Positions 14,846 through 25,291 of a stretch of 64,000 bases of DNA are shown piece after piece; the first letter of the stretch is position 1, and each line of letters starts with the position of its first letter. The notes beneath the pieces were generated by a model. It searched no databases, was not told the origin of the DNA, and worked only from the letters and a program-made list of their open reading frames with translations. Location of the stretch: the NCBI GenBank assembly GCA_000953695.1, contig LN554846.1, positions 2,046,001 through 2,110,000 of the forward strand, written 5' to 3'. The position numbers and the translations under genes are program-made. This DNA is from Aliivibrio wodanis (GTDB lineage: Bacteria; Pseudomonadota; Gammaproteobacteria; Enterobacterales; Vibrionaceae).

Positions 14846-16225
14846 GTGAAGCCACTCTCTTACTTGTTGTCGTGATATTTTAATACCAGTTCCTAATAAG
14901 TGTTCTGGTAATATTTCATAACGAATTGGGCATTCAAACTTTGTCAGCGTATCTTGTAAAAATAACTGAAGCTCTTTAAATGTAAGTTCACTCTGAGTGT
15001 TAATAACAGCAACAGGACGCTGACCAAACTCACTATCCACAACATCAATGACAATTGCGTGCTCAATCGCAGTGTGCTTAAGTAAGGCTTGTTCTATTTT
15101 TTCTGGATGAATATTTTCTCCACCAGAAATAAACATATTATCAACACGACCATGAATATATAGCTCTGCACCTACAGCATGACCAAGATCTTTACTTGAG
15201 AACCAACCTTCCTCATTAGTAATATTCATAATGCCAGATAAACGGAAATAGCCTAACGCTAATGCTTCACCCCTTACTAATATTTCGCCATTTTCTATAC
15301 GTAATTCGCGATAAGGTAAAACATTACCAACTCCAGGTTTACCATCAGCCAATTTTGCCGCTACTGTCGAAGACATTTCTGTCATTCCATAACCAACCCA
15401 GCACTCTATGCCTTTTTCTTGAGCTTCATTGGTTAGCTCTGTTGAAATAAATGCACCACCAAGTAAAACTCGCTTTAAAGCAAGCCGAGGAAGATCTTCA
15501 CTCCTTAAAATACGTTTAAGTTGTGTTGGAACTAATGAGGCATGAGTCACTTCACAAAGATCATTCAGTAACCCTTCTTCTGTTGGCATAACCAGCGTTG
15601 CTCCAGAGAGCAGCCAACGCCATACAATCGCCAAACCAGAGACGTGAAATAAAGGTAGTGACAATAACCACGAGTCACAACTATCAAACTCGACCCAACT
15701 TAACAGGCCGGCAGCAGAGTGCAAATGGTTACTAGCACTATGGGCAACAGCTTTTGGTAACCCAGTAGAACCTGAGGTAAATGTTAGCGTAGCTAATCGA
15801 CTTGGCTGCCATGTTGCTGCTAACACACTGTATTCTGCGTTAATTAACTGTAAATGATGCCAAGTTCCTGAGATGGTCTCTTGTCCTTCACCAAACCAAA
15901 TATGCTTAGCAGAGATATTGGTTACTAATTGATGAAGTTGACGACTAGGAGTCTTAGGGTTGATAGCACAAAAACGTGCACCGATACGAATACACGCTAA
16001 CTGTAACCAAACGAGATCAATCCCACTTTTAGCGACACCAACAACCACGTCATCACGCTTAACGCCTTGCTGCAATAAACCGTTAGCGTATTGATTAATC
16101 TGTATTAAAACTTCAGACCAAGTCCATACATTAGAGCCATCACGAAGCGCAATTTCAAGTTCACGCTCTTCGCCCCATTTAGCCCAAGGCCAGGTAGTAA
16201 AGTGTGGTGAGATCAGTTTTCCCAT
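14825..16225 (-). CDS. menE: o-Succinylbenzoate--CoA ligase MenE
   Basis: 466-residue adenylate-forming ligase that converts o-succinylbenzoate to its CoA thioester in menaquinone synthesis. The AMP-binding P-loop is visible as [16 protein letters not shown], with later motifs GYGMTEMSS and the hinge region [22 protein letters not shown]-terminal lysine region ([10 protein letters not shown]) completes the fold. It is the last gene of menFDHBCE and overlaps menC by 13 bp, so it is translationally coupled. Its 3' end overlaps the convergent lplT-plsC gene by 21 bp, leaving no room for a dedicated terminator between them. Confidence 0.95.
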   Translation of the reverse strand: MGKLISPHFTTWPWAKWGEERELEIALRDGSNVWTWSEVLIQINQYANGLLQQGVKRDDVVVGVAKSGIDLVWLQLACIRIGARFCAINPKTPSRQLHQLVTNISAKHIWFGEGQETISGTWHHLQLINAEYSVLAATWQPSRLATLTFTSGSTGLPKAVAHSASNHLHSAAGLLSWVEFDSCDSWLLSLPLFHVSGLAIVWRWLLSGATLVMPTEEGLLNDLCEVTHASLVPTQLKRILRSEDLPRLALKRVLLGGAFISTELTNEAQEKGIECWVGYGMTEMSSTVAAKLADGKPGVGNVLPYRELRIENGEILVRGEALALGYFRLSGIMNITNEEGWFSSKDLGHAVGAELYIHGRVDNMFISGGENIHPEKIEQALLKHTAIEHAIVIDVVDSEFGQRPVAVINTQSELTFKELQLFLQDTLTKFECPIRYEILPEHLLGTGIKISRQQVREWLHSLTITA

Positions 16226-17187
16226 ACAATCTTAAGCTCTGATAATGTATTCAGTGGTAACTGACAATTAGGCCATGGCGTGTCTAATTGCATTTTAAAA
16301 AGATCGATAGTATCTAAACCTGGGATCGTGTCTGGTGTTTTCCATGCAGCCAATCGCGCTAACTGTGTTAATGCAAGGCTTGATTCCAAGCTTGAGCTAA
16401 TCACAGCCTGCATACCTAACTGATGCGCCTCTTCAACAAGGGCCAAACATTTCTCTATTGAGCCAACCATGGTTGGTTTGATCACAATCGCTTTTACGCC
16501 TTCTTGAGCGCTTACTCCAAATCCGTCATCACGTACTGTTTCGTCCCAAGCAATGGCAATACCTGTAGCTTGTGAGAATGCCAAGCTCTCTTCTGGAGTA
16601 TGGCAAGGCTCTTCTAAGAACTCGATACGAGAGCGAAATTGTGGACTGACGTAATTAGCAAATTGCTCAGCTTTTTTTGGTGTCCAGTTACGGTTAGCAT
16701 CAAGACGTAAAGAGAGATCAGGAATAAGCTCTAAGAACATATTCGCAACCATTCCATCGCGGATCGCTTCATATAAGCCGACTTTGATTTTCGCGATTTT
16801 TTTGCCACTCATCTCATTAAGCTTAACCACTAAATCATCAGGATCACCTGAGCATAATGGTGCCGCTTGGTAATTACCTTCTTGCGGTAAGCCGCCTTCA
16901 AGCTCTAACAATGCCATGCTAAAGCCAAATGCTACCGATGGGCAATTCGCATCAAGATCCAGCTCTTCACCATTTAGCCACGCTTGCGTCAGTGACAATA
17001 AATCTTCACGCGCTTGCTCTAATGTTTCTTGACTGAATTCAGGCAGAGGTGCGATTTCCCCTTTGCCACACTGTGTTCCATCACGTAATTCAATGATCAA
17101 GCCATCTCGTTGTTGAAGACGTTGTTCACGAAGAATAACTCCACTGTCCATAGGGAGTTGGTATTGATATATCTTGGCTGCTTTCAT
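16213..17187 (-). CDS. menC: o-Succinylbenzoate synthase MenC
   Basis: 324-residue enolase-superfamily enzyme that dehydrates SHCHC to o-succinylbenzoate. Superfamily residues are visible: catalytic Lys in KIKVGLYEA, metal ligands in [16 protein letters not shown] and WDETVRDDG, and the second Lys in [11 protein letters not shown]. The length matches E. coli MenC (320). It overlaps menE by 13 bp. Between it and menB upstream lies a 78-bp gap holding a terminator-like hairpin, so menC-menE may be expressed at a lower level or from a separate start. Confidence 0.95.
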   Translation of the reverse strand: MKAAKIYQYQLPMDSGVILREQRLQQRDGLIIELRDGTQCGKGEIAPLPEFSQETLEQAREDLLSLTQAWLNGEELDLDANCPSVAFGFSMALLELEGGLPQEGNYQAAPLCSGDPDDLVVKLNEMSGKKIAKIKVGLYEAIRDGMVANMFLELIPDLSLRLDANRNWTPKKAEQFANYVSPQFRSRIEFLEEPCHTPEESLAFSQATGIAIAWDETVRDDGFGVSAQEGVKAIVIKPTMVGSIEKCLALVEEAHQLGMQAVISSSLESSLALTQLARLAAWKTPDTIPGLDTIDLFKMQLDTPWPNCQLPLNTLSELKIVWEN

Positions 17188-17206
17188 TTGTTACTCCAAC
17201 CAATAA

Positions 17207-17236
17207 AAAGAAAAAAGAGACTCATAAAGAGCCTCT
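17207..17236 (-). terminator. Terminator-like hairpin between menB and menC
   Basis: On the minus strand AGAGGCTC and GAGTCTCT pair (one mismatch) around TTTAT, followed by TTTTTT. It lies about 30 bp after the menB stop codon and 20 bp before menC, so it may attenuate the distal operon. Confidence 0.65.
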
Positions 17237-17265
17237 AATACTTAAATCGAATCAGTGATAAATGC

Positions 17266-18132
17266 TTATGGATTACGAGGGAATTTATCGAAATCAGGAC
17301 GACGCTTTTCATTAAAGGCGTTGCGACCTTCTTGACCTTCTTCAGTCATGTAGAACATCATGGTTGCGTTACCCGCTAACTCTTGAAGGCCTGCTTGCCC
17401 ATCACAGTCCGCATTTAATGCCGCTTTAAGGCAACGTAATGCCATTGGGCTGTGTTGTAGTGTTTCACGACACCAGCGAACCGTTTCTTTTTCTAAATCA
17501 GCAACAGGGACAACCGTGTTTACTAGGCCCATGTCCAATGCTTCTTGTGCATCATAGAAACGACATAAGAACCAAATTTCACGCGCTTTTTTCTGACCAA
17601 CGATACGAGCCATATAAGAAGCACCCCAACCGCCATCAAAAGAACCCACTTTAGGGCCTGTTTGACCAAATTGTGCGTTCTCAGCCGCAATAGTTAAGTC
17701 ACACATCATATGCAGAACATGACCACCACCAACCGCATAGCCAGCAACAGCAGCAATAACTGGTTTTGGACACGTACGAATTTGGCGTTGGAAATCCAAG
17801 ACGTTTAAGTGGTGTGTACCACTGTCATCACGGTAGCCGCCGTAATCACCACGGATCTTCTGATCACCGCCTGAACAGAATGCATCTTCGCCTAAACCAG
17901 TAAGAATAATAACGCCAACTTTCTCGTCATAACGAGCATCCGCCAGCGCATCGATCATCTCTTTTACCGTACCAGGACGGAAAGCGTTACGTACTTGTGG
18001 ACGTGCGATAGTGATTTTCGCGATGCCATCAGCCGATTTATGATATTGAATATCTTCGTATTGAGCCGTGCAATCTGTCCAATCTACTGGAGCGTAAAGT
18101 TCTTGTTCTGAAATGCCAACAGTTCTCGCCAT
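17266..18132 (-). CDS. menB: 1,4-Dihydroxy-2-naphthoyl-CoA synthase MenB
   Basis: 288-residue crotonase-fold enzyme closing the naphthoquinol ring from o-succinylbenzoyl-CoA. Motifs seen are [17 protein letters not shown], the oxyanion-hole and flexible loop region [28 protein letters not shown] and [14 protein letters not shown]. The frame stays open 30 codons upstream into menH, but the family start [15 protein letters not shown] is at 18132, four bases after menH. The ribosome-binding site is only GGAAA. It is followed by a hairpin before menC. Confidence 0.96.
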   Translation of the reverse strand: MARTVGISEQELYAPVDWTDCTAQYEDIQYHKSADGIAKITIARPQVRNAFRPGTVKEMIDALADARYDEKVGVIILTGLGEDAFCSGGDQKIRGDYGGYRDDSGTHHLNVLDFQRQIRTCPKPVIAAVAGYAVGGGHVLHMMCDLTIAAENAQFGQTGPKVGSFDGGWGASYMARIVGQKKAREIWFLCRFYDAQEALDMGLVNTVVPVADLEKETVRWCRETLQHSPMALRCLKAALNADCDGQAGLQELAGNATMMFYMTEEGQEGRNAFNEKRRPDFDKFPRNP

Positions 18133-18136
18133 GGGT

Positions 18137-18931
18137 TTATTTCCATTGTTGTAAGAATGTATTAAGTACATGTGTAAAGCGTTCGGGCTGTTCCACATGA
18201 GCGTTATGACCCGCCTGAGCAATGATTTGATACGTTAATTGACTTTGCTCAGCCAAGTGTTGAAATTTGTTATCTGCTTCGCCGCAAATATAAAGCATAG
18301 GAATGGTGCTACGATGTAAGGCTTCAAGCAAATATGGTTGCTTAGCCAGTGATGTAGATCTCAACATCATCCCAATTGACTTACCAAGGTTATCACTTCT
18401 TTTAGCCACTAAAACTTGTCTTTGCTCAGGGTTTAGTGAAGAAAATACCTTTTGTTGATACCAATCGTCTAAAACATCAGCAATCGGTTGTTGTTCAAAT
18501 CGCTCAGCCCATCGAATGTCATTATTCAATCGAGCTTGCTTCTCTTCTTTTGATAGCAAACCAAAATTTCCCCCTTCAATGCACAAGCCACGAAGAGAGA
18601 TATTGCTTTGCAACTCAACACACGCATTCAAATACATAGCAATGCGCCCACCTAAGGAGTAGCCCACAAAAATAAATTCTTGATAAGGGCTGCTTTCAAG
18701 TTGCTCTACTATCAAGCGACAAGTTTGCTCAAAGCCATGACTCTCAGACACATTAATTAAACGACTATGACCATGACCAGGAAGATCGATTAATAACACT
18801 GGGTGAGTTTTCGCTATCGCTGACGCTATCTTTTCCCAATCACCTATTGAGCCTAATAATCCGTGTAAAAATACCACGCAAGGTTGTGTGGTATTTTCTT
18901 TAGGCTCAATGCATTTAGAATAAAGTGGCAT
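18137..18931 (-). CDS. menH: SHCHC synthase MenH
   Basis: 264-residue alpha/beta hydrolase that eliminates pyruvate from SEPHCHC to give SHCHC. The oxyanion segment [15 protein letters not shown], nucleophile elbow [12 protein letters not shown] (Ser), acid near ICGEADNKF and His in [12 protein letters not shown] are all present. The start overlaps the menD 3' end by 17 bp and menB begins 4 bp after its stop, fitting a tightly packed operon. Confidence 0.93.
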   Translation of the reverse strand: MPLYSKCIEPKENTTQPCVVFLHGLLGSIGDWEKIASAIAKTHPVLLIDLPGHGHSRLINVSESHGFEQTCRLIVEQLESSPYQEFIFVGYSLGGRIAMYLNACVELQSNISLRGLCIEGGNFGLLSKEEKQARLNNDIRWAERFEQQPIADVLDDWYQQKVFSSLNPEQRQVLVAKRSDNLGKSIGMMLRSTSLAKQPYLLEALHRSTIPMLYICGEADNKFQHLAEQSQLTYQIIAQAGHNAHVEQPERFTHVLNTFLQQWK

Positions 18932-20648
18932 GTTGGATTGTTTGGAATAAACGCGTTAACTCTTCACCAGCTTGTCCTGCTGGGGTGTTAATTTCCACTA
19001 AGTGAATACCCTGTTGTAGTCCCTCATTAATCATCGACATCGCACAACTTAGTGTTTCTGGCTTATGATAGGCCAAACCAAACATCGCAGCGGCGTGACT
19101 AAATTCTAGTTGATGAGGCATACGATAGAAATCATCTTTTTTCTTCTCATCAACAGGCAGCAAATCAAAAATGCCACCACCATCATTATTGATGACCACA
19201 ATGACAACCGGTTGAGTTGCTTGCTTTAATAATGCTAATGAATTCAAGTCATAAAGTAGAGAGGTATCACCGACTAAAGCCAACAAAGGATTTTGATTTG
19301 CTCGTTGAACACCCACTGCTGTTGCGATTAACCCATCAATGCCTGAGGCACCACGATTGGTATACGTGTGTTGTTGGTTTAGCTCTCCGACCATATCTAA
19401 CAAACGAACAATTAAACTATTACCGATGAACCAATCACACGATTCAGCCTTCTGGCCTATGGTAAGTGCAAAGCTTAATTCTGACAGTGTTTCACTGTGG
19501 CATGCCATAGAGCGAGCCAACGCCAACGCATTAAGAGAGGCCACTTTTAAAGACTCACTCCACAATAGAGAAGGGGCGTGATCAAAGAAGCAATCTCGCT
19601 CGGTTAAGCTTTCAGCATGAGTCTGGCACCATGCTGTAATATCTGCACGATAGCGAACATGAGAATGACAACTGGCATCAAGTAGTTCAAAGTGTGGGTC
19701 AATCAGGTAGTAATCTTGTTGATATTTATCTAACCATGCACTTAAGCGTTTAGACACTAGACGTGCACCAAATTGAAGTACACATTCAACATCCGCAAGT
19801 AATTCAATACAGGCTGTATTCTGTAGCCACAAATCGTAATGCGCCCACGATGAATAATAACCAGATTGTGGATCAGCCAATACTGGCCATCCTAATTCTT
19901 GCGCTAATTTAGCCGCGGCTTGTGCTTCTTCTAACGTGACGTTACCGATAATCACAATCCCTTTCTTCTGGGCTGTTTTCATCCATTGAGGTGATACGGT
20001 CACAACTGAAGAATAACGAGGTTGTTGAATATAGGCTGAGAATGCCTCTTTCCATTCTTGAATAGGCGCAAGATAATCTCGAACAAGATCATTATCTTTC
20101 TTGCCATAAAATGGTTCTGGAAAAGGACAGTTAATATGAATGGCACCACCCTGCTCTTGCTGAGCAAAGCAGGCTTGATCTAATCGACTTAATAACCACT
20201 GGGCTGGAATATTAATGCTTGGTGATGGCAGTTGAAGAGAATGACAAACATGAGATGAGAATATGCCTTGTTGATTAATCGCTTGATTTGCACCACAGTT
20301 AATCAATTCAACGGGGCGATCTGCGGTAAGTAATATTAGCTTCTCTTTGGTTAATCCTGATTCGGCAACCGAAGGCAATAAATTCGCAACCGCCGTTCCT
20401 GATGTCACTATCACCGCAACCGCTTCTTTTGAGGCTTTAGCAATACCAAGAGCAAGAAAACCCAATCCACGCTCATCAAAATGAGTATGAATTGATAAAT
20501 GTTGATGCTCTGAAGCCGCAAGCGTTAATGGTGTTGAGCGTGATCCCGGAGCAATGCAAACATGCTTCACCCCATATCGAACTAACTCTTCAATAATCAA
20601 CTCAGCCCAAACTTGGTTTAGCGTTACTTGCTGCTCTGGTTGCATCAT
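18915..20648 (-). CDS. menD: SEPHCHC synthase MenD
   Basis: 577-residue thiamine-diphosphate enzyme that adds a succinic-semialdehyde unit from 2-oxoglutarate to isochorismate, the first committed step of menaquinone synthesis. The N-terminal ThDP domain has IAPGSRSTPLTLAA, with the catalytic Glu region HFDERGLGFLALG. The C-terminal domain has the GDTSLLYDLNSLALL cofactor motif and NNDGGGIFDLLP. The frame extends 31 codons upstream into menF, but ATG 20648 overlaps the menF stop as ATGA, so I use it; the adjacent ATG at 20645 is the alternative. Confidence 0.95.
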   Translation of the reverse strand: MMQPEQQVTLNQVWAELIIEELVRYGVKHVCIAPGSRSTPLTLAASEHQHLSIHTHFDERGLGFLALGIAKASKEAVAVIVTSGTAVANLLPSVAESGLTKEKLILLTADRPVELINCGANQAINQQGIFSSHVCHSLQLPSPSINIPAQWLLSRLDQACFAQQEQGGAIHINCPFPEPFYGKKDNDLVRDYLAPIQEWKEAFSAYIQQPRYSSVVTVSPQWMKTAQKKGIVIIGNVTLEEAQAAAKLAQELGWPVLADPQSGYYSSWAHYDLWLQNTACIELLADVECVLQFGARLVSKRLSAWLDKYQQDYYLIDPHFELLDASCHSHVRYRADITAWCQTHAESLTERDCFFDHAPSLLWSESLKVASLNALALARSMACHSETLSELSFALTIGQKAESCDWFIGNSLIVRLLDMVGELNQQHTYTNRGASGIDGLIATAVGVQRANQNPLLALVGDTSLLYDLNSLALLKQATQPVVIVVINNDGGGIFDLLPVDEKKKDDFYRMPHQLEFSHAAAMFGLAYHKPETLSCAMSMINEGLQQGIHLVEINTPAGQAGEELTRLFQTIQHATLF

Positions 20649-21967
20649 GCGACTTGCGACTCCTTGACCTCTACACTCACGGTAGGATCCGATTCTAATA
20701 AGGTACACAGGGTTGAGGTTTTTTTGTCTAACTCTTCCCATTCACTGCTTGGTTCAGAGCCAGGTACAATCCCCGCCCCTGCAAATAGGTGCAATTTATT
20801 ACCCATGACTAAGGCACTGCGGATAGCGACACAAAATTCGCTACGCTGCTGACTTAAAAAACCGACAGCGCCACTGTACCAACCACGGGCAAACGGTTCG
20901 TTGTCGATAATAAAATCCAACGCCGACATACGAGGCAAACCTGCAATGGCTGCGGTTGGTTGTAAATTATCTAATAACTGTGAGTCACAGCAATCTGAGT
21001 TTATCTCAGCTGAAATTGGGCGTTTGAGGTGCTGAACTTTACGCAGTTTTACTAATTCAGATGTTTCAGCAACCTTCATTGAAAGGCTAAATTTAGACAG
21101 ACGATTGATGATGTCATCCACCACAAGGCGGTTTTCATATTGGTTTTTCTTATCAGAAATTAACCATGACGCTAATTGATTATCTTCTTCTTCATCATGT
21201 CCACGGCCAATCGTTCCTGCCAATGCTTCTGTTTTTAATGCATAGCCATTACGTACATACAGACGCTCTGGTGTTGAACCAATAAAGCAATGCTCGCTAT
21301 CTAACGCCATCATAAAATGAAAGCTATGACTGTTCGCTTTGCGACTCGCTTTTAAAAACTGAGCGGATGATAAGTCTTGATCGAGCGTTAATGTCGTTTT
21401 ACGCGCAAGAACCACTTTCTCAAACTGTTTGTTTGAAATAGCCGTCAACGCTTTATTGACCATATTAGTCCAATCTGCTTTTTCTGGCGTGTTAATGCGT
21501 TGAGTCACTCGACAATGTAATTCTGATAATGAAGAGAAATGCTCGACAAGTTTATCTAGTGTCGATAGTAGGCGTGAATTATCGTCTGATAGATTCACCA
21601 TGATCTGCCAAGAGGAGGCTAAACGGCTGATTTCTACTTGTGGTAAAAAGAAAAAAGACGACATACAACGTCGATTACGCTCAGTACGACCATCAAAAGA
21701 ACGACCGCCCCAGATACGTTGCTGTGGCGCTAACACTTTTTGTGCAGCACTTGGGTCAGTAAAGGTCTTCACTTGCCCTACGACCGCAACTTCTTCTTGG
21801 CCATCTCGAGATTGCCAATAAAACTTAGGATATACAGGTTGAGCTTCTAGCCAGTCAATCAGTTGATCGCCAATAGACCAATCCAATTCAAGACAGATAC
21901 TATGGGATGACGTTGCCTGCGTAATTTGATGACGAATCGATTCAATGGCATTTTGAAAAGTGGACAA
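20645..21967 (-). CDS. menF: Isochorismate synthase MenF
   Basis: 440-residue chorismate-utilising enzyme converting chorismate to isochorismate for menaquinone. The chorismate-binding domain fills the C-terminal part: KVVLARKTTL, FIGSTPERLYVR, EALAGTIGRGHD, TAAIAGLPR and the end LFAGAGIVPGSEPSSEWEEL. Nothing points to a siderophore role: the neighbours are all men genes. It is the first gene of the operon, overlapping menD by 4 bp (ATGA), with about 380 bp of non-coding DNA upstream shared with alaA. Confidence 0.94.
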   Translation of the reverse strand: MSTFQNAIESIRHQITQATSSHSICLELDWSIGDQLIDWLEAQPVYPKFYWQSRDGQEEVAVVGQVKTFTDPSAAQKVLAPQQRIWGGRSFDGRTERNRRCMSSFFFLPQVEISRLASSWQIMVNLSDDNSRLLSTLDKLVEHFSSLSELHCRVTQRINTPEKADWTNMVNKALTAISNKQFEKVVLARKTTLTLDQDLSSAQFLKASRKANSHSFHFMMALDSEHCFIGSTPERLYVRNGYALKTEALAGTIGRGHDEEEDNQLASWLISDKKNQYENRLVVDDIINRLSKFSLSMKVAETSELVKLRKVQHLKRPISAEINSDCCDSQLLDNLQPTAAIAGLPRMSALDFIIDNEPFARGWYSGAVGFLSQQRSEFCVAIRSALVMGNKLHLFAGAGIVPGSEPSSEWEELDKKTSTLCTLLESDPTVSVEVKESQVA

Positions 21968-22349
21968 ATTAACCTCTCTTGATCGTTTTCAGCCATCATG
22001 GCAACCGTATTGCACAAGCGGTATTGCTTGCTATTCCCTTGTATGAACTGGTTATTCTAGCAAAAGGTTTGAAAATAAAAAATAATTCACATCAATTGTA
22101 TGTCTAAAAAATAAAACTCTTATCAATTTTTGCTTATTTATGTAAATCTAAAACAATGTGAATTTTCCTTTATTGCACAGATATCAGCCAATACTGCTCA
22201 TTATCAAAAGAAATGGCAAAAGCCTCTTTCTCAGTAGTAAATATTGCTGATGCGAATTTTGCGTGATTATTTTCTAAAAATTGTTTCTCAGTCCCCTAGA
22301 AATAGTGTAATTTGGATCTATAACGTATTTTTTTCATCAGGGTTTCACC
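21968..22349. other. Divergent menF/alaA intergenic region
   Basis: This 382-bp gap must hold promoters for menF (minus) and alaA (plus). The menF-proximal part is AT-rich with no clear consensus promoter. Next to alaA, GGATCTATAAC could serve as a -10 region. The middle contains a frame on the minus strand that looks like a decayed gene (22170-22337, listed separately). I saw no clear FNR, ArcA or CRP consensus site. Confidence 0.5.
22170..22337 (-). pseudogene. Possible decayed small gene upstream of menF
   Basis: On the minus strand a frame from ATG 22337 to TAA 22170-22172 is interrupted once by TAG at codon 14. The part after the amber reads like a genuine protein C-terminus (TEKQFLENNHAKFASAIF, then TTEKEAFAISFDNEQYWLIS), with coding-like codon use. 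The part before it (MKKIRYRSKLHYF) overlaps the alaA promoter region and may not be coding, so an original upstream start may have been lost. I do not recognise the family. Confidence 0.35.
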
Positions 22350-23564
22350 ATGCAAAATATTGGAATGTCATCAAAACTTAGCAGTGTATGCTACGACATC
22401 CGTGGTCCAGTTCTTAAACATGCTAAAAGAATGGAAGAAGAAGGCCACAAAATTCTTAAACTAAACATTGGGAATCCCGCCCCATTTGGCTTTGACGCCC
22501 CTGATGAAATCCTAGTTGATGTGATTAAAAACCTGCCAACGTCGCAAGGTTACTGTGATTCAAAAGGTATCTATTCTGCTCGTAAAGCGGTAGTTCAGCA
22601 TTATCAACGTCGTGGCCTATTAGATTTAGATGTAGAAGATGTCTACATCGGTAATGGTGCTTCAGAGCTTATCGTAATGGCAATGCAGGCGTTATTGAAT
22701 AATGGCGATGAAATGCTAGTACCTGCGCCTGACTATCCATTATGGACGGCATCAGTGGCGCTTTCTGGTGGTAAACCTGTTCATTACCTATGTGATGAAG
22801 GTGCAGATTGGTACCCAGATCTTGACGATATCAAAAAGAAAATCACACCGAATACTAAAGGTATTGTACTAATCAACCCGAACAACCCAACGGGTGCTGT
22901 ATATAGTCGTGATTTCTTACTACAAGTCGTTGAGATTGCGCGTCAAAATAACCTAATCATCTTTGCTGATGAAATTTATGACAAAGTACTTTATGACGGT
23001 GCCGTTCATACAACATTAGCAACACTAGCTCCCGATCTTTTAACTGTAACGTTTAACGGTCTATCAAAAGCGTACCGTGTGTGTGGTTTCCGTGGTGGCT
23101 GGATGTTCTTGAATGGCCCTAAAGATCACGCTCAAGGCTATATTGCGGGTTTAGATATGCTGGCTTCAATGCGTTTGTGTGCAAACGTGCCAATGCAACA
23201 CGCGATTCAAACTGCACTAGGTGGTTATCAAAGTATTAATGAGCTTCTGCTTCCGGGGGGGCGTTTATTAGAGCAACGTGACAAAGCATATGACTTAATC
23301 ACTCAAATCCCAGGCGTAAGTTGTGTGAAACCAAAGGGGGCAATGTACTTGTTCCCTAAACTTGATCCTAAGATGTACAAGATTAAAGATGATCAGAAGT
23401 TTGTTCTAGATTTCTTAATCAAAGAAAAAGTACTGTTAGTTCAAGGTACTGGCTTTAACTGGCCAAAACCCGATCACTTCCGTATCGTAACACTGCCTCG
23501 TGTTGACGATTTAGAAACGGCAATTGGTCGTCTAGAGCGCTTCTTACATACTTATAAGCAGTAA
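22350..23564 (+). CDS. alaA: Alanine aminotransferase AlaA (YfbQ-like)
   Basis: 404-residue class I/II PLP aminotransferase, very similar along its length to E. coli AlaA. Matching blocks are SSKLSSVCYDIRGPVLKHA, NIGNPAPFGFDAPDEILVD and PAPDYPLWTASVALSGGK. The PLP lysine lies in NGLSKAYRVCGFRGGW. It makes alanine from pyruvate and glutamate. The gene is monocistronic, with a terminator 40 bp after the stop. Confidence 0.95.
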   Translation: MQNIGMSSKLSSVCYDIRGPVLKHAKRMEEEGHKILKLNIGNPAPFGFDAPDEILVDVIKNLPTSQGYCDSKGIYSARKAVVQHYQRRGLLDLDVEDVYIGNGASELIVMAMQALLNNGDEMLVPAPDYPLWTASVALSGGKPVHYLCDEGADWYPDLDDIKKKITPNTKGIVLINPNNPTGAVYSRDFLLQVVEIARQNNLIIFADEIYDKVLYDGAVHTTLATLAPDLLTVTFNGLSKAYRVCGFRGGWMFLNGPKDHAQGYIAGLDMLASMRLCANVPMQHAIQTALGGYQSINELLLPGGRLLEQRDKAYDLITQIPGVSCVKPKGAMYLFPKLDPKMYKIKDDQKFVLDFLIKEKVLLVQGTGFNWPKPDHFRIVTLPRVDDLETAIGRLERFLHTYKQ

Positions 23565-23605
23565 TTGATCTAATATCAATCTCGCGAATATAAAATGAAA
23601 AATAG

Positions 23606-23632
23606 AGCCTGCTGAATTTGCAGGCTTTTTTA
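23606..23632 (+). terminator. Terminator after alaA
   Basis: AGCCTGC and GCAGGCT pair around TGAATTT, followed by TTTTT. Confidence 0.85.
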
Positions 23633-23652
23633 TATTCAAAAAACAGTGAACA

Positions 23653-24189
23653 CTATGAACGCTGACGTACAAATTGATTTTGAACAATGGAATCTAAAAA
23701 TATCTCACTTTTTATGCATTTAAAGTCTATTGATGTCTCTAAATCACCAAACAGTGACGATCCTCCACCTAAAAGTACTGGAATCGTGGTAATAATCATC
23801 TCATCAATCAGATCTTCTTTTAAGAAATTTTGAATCGTAACTCCGCCATCAATATACAAATTCATAAATCCTTTTGCATGGATTTGATCTAATACTTCTT
23901 TCAATGGGCCTTTTACTAAAAAGATTTTATCTTCATAGCCATCAGGTACTGAAGTCATCGTATTGCTCAATACAAAAACAGGTTTTGAGTAAGGCCAATC
24001 GATACCAAAGCTCAATACTATATCTAACGTATTACGCCCCATCACTAACGCATCAATACTAGCTACATGCTTAGCATAACCCATGTCATTACCTTCTGGA
24101 TTAGGGATCGCATGTAACCAATCTATCCCCCCATTTTTATCCGCGATATATCCGTCTAGGCTTGTTGCTATAAATACGACATTTGACAT
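23653..24189 (-). CDS. RibD-C/dihydrofolate-reductase-like reductase
   Basis: 178-residue protein of the RibD C-terminal/DHFR-like superfamily (YwjB/YyaP type), presumably an NADPH-dependent reductase. It has the family start VFIATSLDGYIADKNGGIDWL, the middle ALVMGRNTLDIVLSF, and the NADP-binding end YIDGGVTIQNFL and TTIPVLLGGGSSLFG. ATG 24189 was chosen because the longer frame (24225) overlaps the upstream AraC gene and lacks homology. It starts 25 bp behind that AraC-type regulator, so the two may form an operon. Confidence 0.85.
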   Translation of the reverse strand: MSNVVFIATSLDGYIADKNGGIDWLHAIPNPEGNDMGYAKHVASIDALVMGRNTLDIVLSFGIDWPYSKPVFVLSNTMTSVPDGYEDKIFLVKGPLKEVLDQIHAKGFMNLYIDGGVTIQNFLKEDLIDEMIITTIPVLLGGGSSLFGDLETSIDFKCIKSEIFLDSIVQNQFVRQRS

Positions 24190-24214
24190 ATTTGAATTCT
24201 CTATTTTATTAAAA

Positions 24215-25099
24215 CTAAGCGACACACCCTTTAGGCGTCATATTAAAATGGCGTTTAAACTCTCGGCTAAATTGTGACGTACTGGTATAGCCTACAGAGT
24301 GAGCAGCATCATTAACACGTCGCCCTTCTAGTTGAATCAACTCTTTGGCTTTATTCAAACGCACTTTTTTCAAATATTGTAACGGAGACTCTAACGTGAC
24401 TTTACGAAACGCCGAATGAAACGACGACACGCTCATATTGGCTTCTTCGGCTAAGTTTTGTACTGTTAATCCATCCGCATAAGATTGGTGCATTTTATTC
24501 ATCGCTTTAGCGACTCTGGCATACTGGCCATCATGATGTGCTAAATTAAATAATACATGCCCTTCTGTTCCAGTCAGTACTCGATAGACAATTTCATTTA
24601 ATAAAGACTCACCTAATAATTTCGTATCGAGATCGCTATGTAGTGCCAGCATCAAGCGCTTACAACTATCAAGCATGTCATCAGCCATTTTAACTGATGT
24701 AAGGCCAAAGCCATCTTGATTTGATTGTACGGGCGCTTGAAAATTAGCTGCCTCTAGTTCATTAACCAGACGATGAAGTAAGGTTGAATCAACATTGATC
24801 GTTAAACCAAGTAATGGACTATCATCTTCAGGAAAGGCTTCACATTCTAGTGGCATTGGCACACCGACAACCAGATAATCATCAGGTCCATAATGCACAG
24901 GCTGATTACCAATATGTATGTGTTTATGCCCTTTACCCATCACAATAATACCCGATTGATAAACAAACGGCTGTCGTTGATTTCCTTTACTACTACGGTA
25001 AAACCACACGTTTGGGATTGCAGTTTCTCTTATACCTTCCAGATCATTAAAACCATAACGATCGGCATAGCTTTGCATTAAGTCACCAAGAGAATTCAT
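24215..25099 (-). CDS. AraC-family regulator, YqhC-like
   Basis: 294-residue regulator with an AraC_N-type sensor domain (about 20-185, containing QSGIIVMGKGHKHIHIG and VVGVPMPLECEAFPEDD). A C-terminal double HTH follows (LAEEANMSVSSFHSAFRKVT and AHSVGYTSTSQFSREFKRHF). Layout and sequence resemble E. coli YqhC, which responds to reactive aldehydes and activates the divergent yqhD. Here it is also divergent from a YqhD-like alcohol dehydrogenase, 192 bp away, which supports that role. Symbol withheld because the orthology is inferred. Confidence 0.85.
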   Translation of the reverse strand: MNSLGDLMQSYADRYGFNDLEGIRETAIPNVWFYRSSKGNQRQPFVYQSGIIVMGKGHKHIHIGNQPVHYGPDDYLVVGVPMPLECEAFPEDDSPLLGLTINVDSTLLHRLVNELEAANFQAPVQSNQDGFGLTSVKMADDMLDSCKRLMLALHSDLDTKLLGESLLNEIVYRVLTGTEGHVLFNLAHHDGQYARVAKAMNKMHQSYADGLTVQNLAEEANMSVSSFHSAFRKVTLESPLQYLKKVRLNKAKELIQLEGRRVNDAAHSVGYTSTSQFSREFKRHFNMTPKGCVA

Positions 25100-25291
25100 C
25101 AGCGTTCCTTTATCTAATCAAGATCACATCTATTACTTTATTTTTTGAAAATACAGTCAATTGTAGAAATAGGCAATAAAAATCCATAAATTCACCTTAC
25201 AAAAGCAACAATCCAAGACTAATATGCACTTATTGAAATAATAAGTTCTAAAAAATAGAACATCACCTTTTGGAAGAAATGAGGTAAAGCA

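Noticed and set aside
20645-21967. Isochorismate synthase as part of a siderophore cluster
   Set aside because: It is embedded with overlaps in a complete menaquinone operon; no dhb/ent or NRPS genes occur.
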